DNA from: Andreprevotia lacus DSM 23236
GTDB taxonomy: Bacteria; Pseudomonadota; Gammaproteobacteria; Burkholderiales; Chitinibacteraceae
Assembly: GCF_900176275.1 (NCBI RefSeq)
Contig: NZ_FWXD01000033.1
Coordinates: 1-38,937, forward strand
Reading direction: 5' to 3'
DNA: 38,937 bases
Made by a program: the position numbers and the translations under genes. The first letter of the stretch is position 1. Each line of letters opens with the position of its first letter. The notes below the pieces were generated by a model. It was not told the origin of the DNA. It did no database searches and saw only the letters and a program-made list of their open reading frames with translations. Of this stretch, positions 33,391 through 38,937 are shown in pieces.

Positions 33391-33654
33391 ATGACCCACA
33401 AACCCTACCAGCCTATCGACAGCGATCTGTACGACTATCTGGAGCTGGCGTGCACCAACCACTACAAGCTGCATGTGGAGCGCGTGGGCGCGCCCGAGGT
33501 GGATGGCCACGCCAAGACGCTGTTTGATCGTGACCAGACCGAATACCTGCAGCTGGAAACGCATGAGGGGTTGGTGGATGTGCGGCTGGACGATCTGAAT
33601 GCGATCACGCCGCGCGATCGTGGGGCATTGTTCGGGCGTATCGTGTATCGATGA
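33391..33654 (+). CDS. rof: Rho-binding antiterminator Rof
   Basis: An 87-aa protein of the Rof family. In E. coli, Rof binds Rho and blocks termination. The signature YQPIDSDLYDYLELACTNHY at the N-terminus is nearly that of E. coli Rof (YQPINCDDYDNLELAC). The rest is a small beta-barrel (TEYLQLETHEGLVDVRLDDL). A strong AGGAGA site lies 8 bases before the ATG. It is probably cotranscribed with the ArsC-like gene. Confidence 0.92.
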   Translation: MTHKPYQPIDSDLYDYLELACTNHYKLHVERVGAPEVDGHAKTLFDRDQTEYLQLETHEGLVDVRLDDLNAITPRDRGALFGRIVYR

Positions 33655-33776
33655 GTTGCTCGGCGCGGCGCTGATCTGCCCGTCATGGATCAGGCCGACG
33701 ACCGATGCGGGATAGCCGCAGCGGCGCGTTTGCAGCCGGCAAGGCACACTGCTGCTTTTAAGTTGCAGGTTTTGCC

Positions 33777-34652
33777 ATGTTTGCCAGCCGCCGTGCCACC
33801 GGCATCGCCTTGATCCTGCTGTCTGCCTTTGCTTTCGGGCTGATGCCGATTTTCGGCAGCTGGGCCTATCGCAGCGGCGCGGATACGCAGGGCATCTTGC
33901 TGCTGCGCTTTGGCGTAGCTGCGCTGGTGATGCTGGCCATCATGCTGTGGCGGCGTGGCAGCTGGCCGCGCGGCAGCACCTTGCTCGGCCTGGCCGGCAT
34001 GGGGCTGGCGTATGCGGCACAGGCCTACTGCTATTTCTCGGCGCTGCATTATGCATCGGCCGCACTGGCGGCCTTGCTGCTCTATCTCTACCCGGTGGTG
34101 GTCACCCTGATCGCCGCCGTGTTCCTGCGCGAGCGGCTGCGCAAGCGCGCGTTGTTTGCGCTGGCGCTTGCCTGTGGCGGGCTGGTGCTGACCATAGGCA
34201 ACGGCCTGGCTGGCCGCCTGCCTGGCATCTTGTTCGGCCTGTCCACGGCCTTCATCTACTCGGGCTACATCCTGGTCGGCAGCCGGCTCACCCCGCGTGC
34301 GGGCGCTTTGCCGGCCGCCAGCGTGGTGATGGTATCGGCCGCGCTGGCGCTATCGAGCTCGACCTTGTTTGCCACGCCGCACTGGCCGCAAGGCATGAAC
34401 GGCTGGCTGGCCATGGCCGGCATTGCGCTGGTCTCCACCGTGATTGCCATTTTCGCTTTTCTGGCCGGGCTGGATCGTTTGCGCGCAGCCGAGGCATCGA
34501 CCATTTCCACGCTCGAACCTGCCGTCAGCGTGGTGCTGGCCGCCAGCCTGCTGGGCGAGCCGATGGGCGCACAGCAATGGCTGGGTGGCGCGGCCATTCT
34601 GGCCGCAGCGCTGCTGATCGCGCTGACCCCGCCGCAGCCGGTGCCGGAGTAG
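33777..34652 (+). CDS. EamA/DMT superfamily transporter
   Basis: A 291-aa inner-membrane protein with ten predicted helices in two EamA repeats. The first repeat holds AFGLMPIFGSWAYR and YASAALAALLLYLYPVVVTL, and the second ends in EASTISTLEPAVSVVLAASLLGEPM, the canonical EamA closing motif. Members export metabolites such as amino acids. The substrate is not evident here. The ATG follows TTTTGCC and a weak AGG. Confidence 0.9.
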   Translation: MFASRRATGIALILLSAFAFGLMPIFGSWAYRSGADTQGILLLRFGVAALVMLAIMLWRRGSWPRGSTLLGLAGMGLAYAAQAYCYFSALHYASAALAALLLYLYPVVVTLIAAVFLRERLRKRALFALALACGGLVLTIGNGLAGRLPGILFGLSTAFIYSGYILVGSRLTPRAGALPAASVVMVSAALALSSSTLFATPHWPQGMNGWLAMAGIALVSTVIAIFAFLAGLDRLRAAEASTISTLEPAVSVVLAASLLGEPMGAQQWLGGAAILAAALLIALTPPQPVPE

Positions 34653-34760
34653 GCATCCCGGCTGGGGCATGTGCGCCGCGCATGGCGGGCATCCCGATAG
34701 ACGGGCATGACTGCCAAGCCTGCAGCCCATGCTGAGGGCATTCGATGCAGGACCACTGCC

Positions 34761-35096
34761 ATGATCACCTCGCCGCTGTTCATCAACTACGTATTGCCGG
34801 TTTGCATTTCGGTCGGGCTGGGCGGTTTTCTGTCGCTGCTGGTACTGTCGAGGCTGCTCTATGATCATGTGCAACGTCACCATGCCAATCTGATGGATGC
34901 CACGCGCAGCCAGTCGTTCTGGCTGGATCAGGATCAGTCCATGGCCTTTATCGCCGATATCTGGACCATGACGCGCGACGGCAGCTTTCACCGCGTGCAG
35001 TCGCCGTTCTGGCGCGTATTGTTCGGCGTGAATGCTGTTATTGGTGGTCTGATGGTGCTGGCCATGCTGGTGGTCTGCATCGGCTTCGTGTCGTGA
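34761..35096 (+). CDS. Two-TM membrane protein of unknown function, paralog 1
   Basis: A 111-aa protein with hydrophobic segments at about 8-32 and 87-110 and a conserved soluble middle. It is clearly related to the next gene: shared blocks are MI-SP-F---VLP-CI-VG, LSRLLYD-V, a shared SQ--W-DQD motif, AFI-D-W--TR, and FWR-LF-VNAV-GG. No family name comes to mind. AGGA lies 9-12 bases before the ATG, and 95 bp separate it from its paralog. Both seem to have their own ribosome-binding sites. Confidence 0.75.
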   Translation: MITSPLFINYVLPVCISVGLGGFLSLLVLSRLLYDHVQRHHANLMDATRSQSFWLDQDQSMAFIADIWTMTRDGSFHRVQSPFWRVLFGVNAVIGGLMVLAMLVVCIGFVS

Positions 35097-35191
35097 GCGG
35101 CCATGCGTGCGGAACATGGCTGGTATTGCCAGAGCTGTTCCCGTCTTGCTGCAGAAGCAGTTTATGCTGATCGCACAACCATGGAGCTGCC

Positions 35192-35530
35192 GTGATCAAA
35201 TCACCGATCTTTGTCGATATCGTGTTGCCGACCTGCATCGCAGTCGGTTTTGTCGGGTTTTTTCTGGTGCTGATCCTGTCACGCCTGCTGTATGACTATG
35301 TGCGCAACAACTACGGCAACCTGATTGAAAGCACGCAAAGCCAGACGATGTGGGTGGATCAGGACATGGCAGGGGCCTTTATCGGCGACGTCTGGGCGCT
35401 GACGCGCCGGCGCGGCTTTCTGGTGATCGAGTCGGCCTTCTGGCGCGGGCTGTTCTGGGTGAATGCGGTGGTTGGCGGCGCGACCATCGTGGCGGTCACG
35501 GTGATTTGCGCAGCGTTTCTGTTCTTTTGA
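35192..35530 (+). CDS. Two-TM membrane protein of unknown function, paralog 2
   Basis: A 112-aa protein built like its upstream neighbour: membrane segment about 8-32, a soluble part with SQTMWVDQDMAGAFIGDVW and LTRRRGF, and a C-terminal membrane segment ending in phenylalanines. The GTG start has GGAG 6-9 bases upstream. Divergence between the two copies is substantial, roughly half of positions, so the duplication is old and both copies have been kept. A bidirectional terminator follows. Confidence 0.75.
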   Translation: MIKSPIFVDIVLPTCIAVGFVGFFLVLILSRLLYDYVRNNYGNLIESTQSQTMWVDQDMAGAFIGDVWALTRRRGFLVIESAFWRGLFWVNAVVGGATIVAVTVICAAFLFF

Positions 35531-35576
35531 GATCGTCTGGCAGATGGGCCGGCATCGTGCCGGATGAGCGCGCATG

Positions 35577-35600
35577 AAAAACCCGGCTTGTGCCGGGTTT
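35577..35600. terminator. Terminator between the small membrane protein gene and hemB
   Basis: AAACCCGGC-TTGT-GCCGGGTTT is a 9-bp perfect stem. The A-run before it gives five T residues on the minus strand, so it serves hemB best, and the TTT on the plus strand may also serve the paralog gene. Confidence 0.85.
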
Positions 35601-35626
35601 GAACCATCCAAGGACAAGTGCCGCGC

Positions 35627-36679
<1,053 letters not shown>

Positions 36680-36766
36680 TTACGCCTGTCGGGCCGTGCG
36701 CCGGGGGCAGGGGAGCGGTGATTTTCCCCTTGCCCTGTGTGTTGCCTGGAAAATTGCTTCGTACCG

Positions 36767-36912
36767 GTGTCGAGCGATAGCGAGGCTCCCTCGCGGCGGC
36801 GAGGGCGGGGGGCGTGGAATCAAGCGGGGGTGGCCACCGCTTCATCCTCAAAAACCGGCAAGCACCCGGCTTTGCCGGGCGCTTGATGCCACTTCGTACA
36901 CAGATGACGGCC
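36767..36912 (+). repeat. Dispersed hairpin repeat, single copy A
   Basis: This fills much of the 274-bp gap between the hemB start and the DUF2239 stop. It contains CCCTCGCGGCGGCGAGGG, GGGGGGCGTGG-ATCAA, the stem GCACCCGGC-TTT-GCCGGGCGC, CTTGATGCC and ACAGATGACGGCC, in the same order as the reverse complement of the units at 285-900. It is therefore a single inverted copy of that family. Confidence 0.8.
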
Positions 36913-36917
36913 GAGGC

Positions 36918-37517
36918 TCACCACAAGGCCACAATCGCAAGCTGGCGCGCATAGTCCCGCACATCGGCCGGCCAGTTGGCCGTCGCGGCATCGAATGCCT
37001 TGCCATCGCCGGCAAACAGCGCGCGGGTAGCGTCTTCAAAGCCGGCCAGATTGCCGCCCATGGCCGACATGAAGCGGTAGGTGGCCTCCTGCGACAGCCG
37101 CTTGCGGTCGGCATCCTCGCCTGCCTTGCGCGCGGCCTCCACCAGCTTGCGCAACACCACCGACGCACCGCCGGGCTGGCTGGCCAGCCAGTCCCAATGG
37201 CGCGGCAGCAGGGTGATTTCGCGCGCCACCACGCCCAGCTTGGGGCGGCCACGGCCGCGCGGGGCATCGCCGGCTTCGTCCTCTGCCGTCGTTTCGACGG
37301 GTTCGGATGCAGTTTGTGCATAGCGCGCCGCCACGTCGGCCACGGTGCCACGCAGGTCGAATTCAACCGGCTGGCTGCTGCTGTCGTCAAACACGAGGAT
37401 GCTGGCATTTTCGCCCGCATCCAGCGCTTGTTTGACTGCGGCGGCGACGATGACTTGTGTGCCGCTGGCAATGCGGCGGGTGCCGGCAAAGGCGGTGCAG
37501 TTGATTGGGGTAAACAT
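36918..37517 (-). CDS. DUF2239 family protein
   Basis: A 199-aa soluble protein of the DUF2239 family (unknown function). Family marks are CTAFAGTRRIASGTQ near the start, GRGRPKLGVVAREITLLPRHWDWLASQPGG in the middle (written here only as the conserved block about 90-119) and EATYRFMSAMGGNLAGFEDATRALF near the end. The GRGRPKLGV part with HWDWL resembles a ribbon or HTH-type DNA-binding segment. ATG 37517 has GGAG 9-12 bases upstream. An upstream ATG at 37532 lacks one. The promoter lies at 37552-37580, overlapped by two palindromes. Confidence 0.88.
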   Translation of the reverse strand: MFTPINCTAFAGTRRIASGTQVIVAAAVKQALDAGENASILVFDDSSSQPVEFDLRGTVADVAARYAQTASEPVETTAEDEAGDAPRGRGRPKLGVVAREITLLPRHWDWLASQPGGASVVLRKLVEAARKAGEDADRKRLSQEATYRFMSAMGGNLAGFEDATRALFAGDGKAFDAATANWPADVRDYARQLAIVALW

Positions 37518-37551
37518 GGGGTCGTGCTCCATCGGTAAGTTGATGGCGCTA

Positions 37552-37580
37552 AATTTACCCGGATAAATATTGAATGTAAA
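37552..37580 (-). promoter_or_regulatory. Promoter of the DUF2239 gene
   Basis: On the minus strand, TTTACA (37580-37575) and TAAATT (37557-37552) are exactly 17 bp apart. The two operator-like palindromes at 37554-37567 and 37581-37593 cover the -10 and flank the -35, so a bound regulator would block polymerase. Confidence 0.7.
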
Positions 37581-37593
37581 TACCCGGGTAAAA
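37554..37593. promoter_or_regulatory. Two copies of a TTTACCCGGGTAAA-like palindrome (operator)
   Basis: Copy 1, TTTACCCGGATAAA (37554-37567), and copy 2, TACCCGGGTAAAA (37581-37593, core TACCCGGGTA perfect), have centres 25 bp apart. They share the consensus TTTAYCCGGRTAAA, which is symmetric and stands out in this AT-rich patch. The remaining 285 bp to the acetyltransferase start contain a small hairpin CAGCC-TGC-GGCTG near 37615 and nothing else I recognise. Confidence 0.65.
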
Positions 37594-37878
37594 ATAAACA
37601 AGGGCCACAGCCTGCGGCTGGGTGCGGGTGCTGGTCGCCACTGACCGCTTGGCCCGGCACACGCTGGCCGCATCGAAGGCCCCACGCTGGCGATGACCGC
37701 TTCCGATTGATAAGCTGCCCAAGGCAGGAGGGCGGCAAGTCGCAATTCGGCCAACAGCGGAAGTAGTACTGCTCTTGCTCATGCCGGAAGGCATTTCCGT
37801 AGTCCTTCGGATCACAGACATGAGTAGCCCGGTTAATGCGTGATCTTTGCTTGAGACTACTTGATAGTCAGGTTTCCC

Positions 37879-38451
37879 ATGACCCAGCCATTACCTTTTC
37901 CAACTCTTGAAACTGAACGGCTGCTTCTTCGCGAAATTCGTGATAGTGATGCATCCGCATTGTTCGCCATCTATGGCGACACAGCGCTTATGCGTTGGTT
38001 TGGCATGGACCCTCTCGTTGACCTCGCCGCAGCTCAGAATCTTGTAAAGGTCTTCGCCAGTTGGCGCTTGCTGCCTAATCCTGGCACACGCTGGGCCATC
38101 CAGATCAAAGGCGAAACCGCCTTGGTCGGCACCTGTGGCCTTTTCAGCTGGAATCGTGAATCCCGAAAATGTGTAGTGGGCTATGATTTGGCCGCACCGG
38201 TCCACGGGCGTGGCTACATGCGAGAAGCGCTGTCTGCGGTTATCAGTTGGGGCTTCATGAACATGGAGCTCAATAGAATCGAAGCGCAAATTCACCCCGA
38301 AAATACTCAATCCCTCAAGCTTGCTCGTGCAATCGGATTTGCCGAAGAAGGCCGCCTTCGCGAAACTGGCTATTGGGGTGGCCAGTACCATGACCTATTG
38401 CAGTTTTCACTTCTCCAAAGAGAATGGACCTTCCGCCACGCGGAAACCTAA
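37879..38451 (+). CDS. GNAT-family N-acetyltransferase (RimJ/RimL-like), possible cassette gene
   Basis: A 190-aa acetyltransferase. It opens with LETERLLLREIRDSDASALF, typical of the RimJ/RimL branch, has the acetyl-CoA loop GRGYMREAL in motif A, and ends with NTQSLKLARAIGFAEEGRLRE and a final YHDLLQFSLL. The substrate may be a protein N-terminus, an antibiotic or another amine. GC is lower than in the surrounding genes. Its TAA stop lies inside ACCTAAC, an attC-type core, and sequence downstream resembles the left half of an attC site. Together this suggests a gene that arrived as an integron cassette. Confidence 0.88.
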   Translation: MTQPLPFPTLETERLLLREIRDSDASALFAIYGDTALMRWFGMDPLVDLAAAQNLVKVFASWRLLPNPGTRWAIQIKGETALVGTCGLFSWNRESRKCVVGYDLAAPVHGRGYMREALSAVISWGFMNMELNRIEAQIHPENTQSLKLARAIGFAEEGRLRETGYWGGQYHDLLQFSLLQREWTFRHAET

Positions 38452-38505
38452 CACTTCGCTCAACTGGACCAGCTAAGACACGGCCGCTTTACCCTGCGGC
38501 GGTCC
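38446..38505 (+). other. Possible degenerate attC (integron recombination) site
   Basis: ACCTAAC (38446-38452) matches the RYYYAAC core. It is followed by ACTTCGCTCAACTGGACC, which looks like an L'' arm. A dyad GGACC...GCCGC-loop-GCGGC...GGTCC follows. The matching right core GTTRRRY is not visible, so the right arm would be decayed or replaced. The bases from there to 38643 show no gene. A run of A residues followed by CCCGGC (38604-38616) may be part of an IS-associated terminator. Confidence 0.4.
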
Positions 38506-38643
38506 ACCTGCAGGCTGTCAGCGTCGGCACGGTAGGCAGCGACAACCAGCGCCCGCCGGCGGTGGCAAGAAGCCGCACAACGCAGCTGGTTGTATTCGGC
38601 AAGAAAAAAACCCGGCACTGCCGTAATGCCAGTCAGTTAAGCG

Positions 38644-38937
38644 CTAGCTGTGAAGAGTCAAGACGTTGTTTCCTGCGAGTGGGAGACGGGACGCTGGCGT
38701 CTTGCAAGCAATCCCATGATGTTGCCGATGCCAGTTGTAGAAATGCGTCCATACGGGCAGGGCCGCCCGGCGTTGCGTCGAGTTCGAATAGGCACACCCA
38801 TACGCCCATTCGCGCAGGGCTGATTGGATAAAGCGCTCCGCCTTGCCATTGGTCTGCGGCCGGTAGGCCCGCGTGAAGCGCTGGCGGATACCCAACGCTG
38901 CGCAGGCATCCCCGAAGGCGTGCGAGTGGAACGCCGG
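38644..38937 (-). CDS. IS481-family transposase, C-terminal fragment (cut by window edge)
   Basis: The last 97 codons of a DDE transposase. The reading frame is open to the window edge and contains TRAYRPQTNGKAERFIQSAL, holding the final catalytic glutamate of the DDE triad, then REWAYGCAYSNSTQRRAALP and the end HFYNWHRQHHGIACKTPASR. These are typical of IS481-family transposases (rve core). The TAG is at 38646-38644. The rest of the element and its left terminal repeat lie beyond the window. Confidence 0.88.
   Translation of the reverse strand, partial: PAFHSHAFGDACAALGIRQRFTRAYRPQTNGKAERFIQSALREWAYGCAYSNSTQRRAALPVWTHFYNWHRQHHGIACKTPASRLPLAGNNVLTLHS

Overview
The window looks like chromosomal DNA of a GC-rich betaproteobacterium. 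Neisseriales (Chitinibacteraceae/Chromobacteriaceae-type) is my best guess. It rests on gene content (aceK, a Cys-less HemB, a Rof-type Rho regulator, slyX, a DUF808 protein, a YdeP/FdhD pair) and on the abundance of palindromic intergenic repeats, not on a marker gene. Most genes are housekeeping or general metabolism. Accessory DNA is confined to both ends and a few islands. I see no rRNA, tRNA, prophage or CRISPR array.

Layout. 1-265: left end of an IS3-like element. 285-900: three tandem copies of a ~206-bp hairpin-bearing repeat. 928-3910: ABC exporter and DUF808 membrane protein. 4066-5250: S4 RNA-binding protein and a SAM methyltransferase-like protein. 5467-7110: lower-GC lipoprotein with a PQQ-type propeller. 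7234-9354: two divergent zincin peptidases and a flavin reductase. 9356-12056: periplasmic binding protein and aceK. 12227-13426: MFS exporter. 13427-14494: repeat-rich intergenic zone with a structured GC-rich segment, a 266-bp MITE-like element made of two large hairpins, and BIME-like palindromes. 14495-14749: small secreted Cys-containing protein with its own terminator.

14920-18218: translationally coupled ydeP-like molybdo-oxidoreductase and fdhD, the latter carrying an N-terminal winged-helix-like domain. 18533-21587: COG2509 FAD protein and a polytopic membrane protein. 21640-21855: 71-aa unknown protein behind a good promoter. 22044-26503: tight four-gene operon (TIGR03862 flavoprotein, arfB, SDR, TonB-dependent receptor). 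26573-27685: two small exported proteins, one a cupin. 27782-28856: compact three-gene operon of unknown proteins with lower GC. 28990-33654: YgiQ radical SAM protein, atypical SDR, GAF protein, SlyX, ArsC-like protein, Rof. 33777-35530: EamA transporter and tandem paralogous two-TM proteins. 35627-37517: hemB and a DUF2239 gene whose promoter is covered by two palindromes. 37879-38451: GNAT acetyltransferase whose stop codon lies in an attC-like core. 38644-38937: IS481-family transposase fragment.

The most notable non-coding observations are (i) a repeat family shared by three loci (285-900, 18256-18377, 36767-36912), whose main stem is kept although its sequence changes, (ii) the double-hairpin MITE at 13786-14051, and (iii) the possible integron-cassette remnant at the right end. 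I did not find a clearly new multi-gene defence or mobile system. The strongest candidates for undescribed function are the 28856-27782 operon, the winged-helix-FdhD fusion and the tandem paralog pair.
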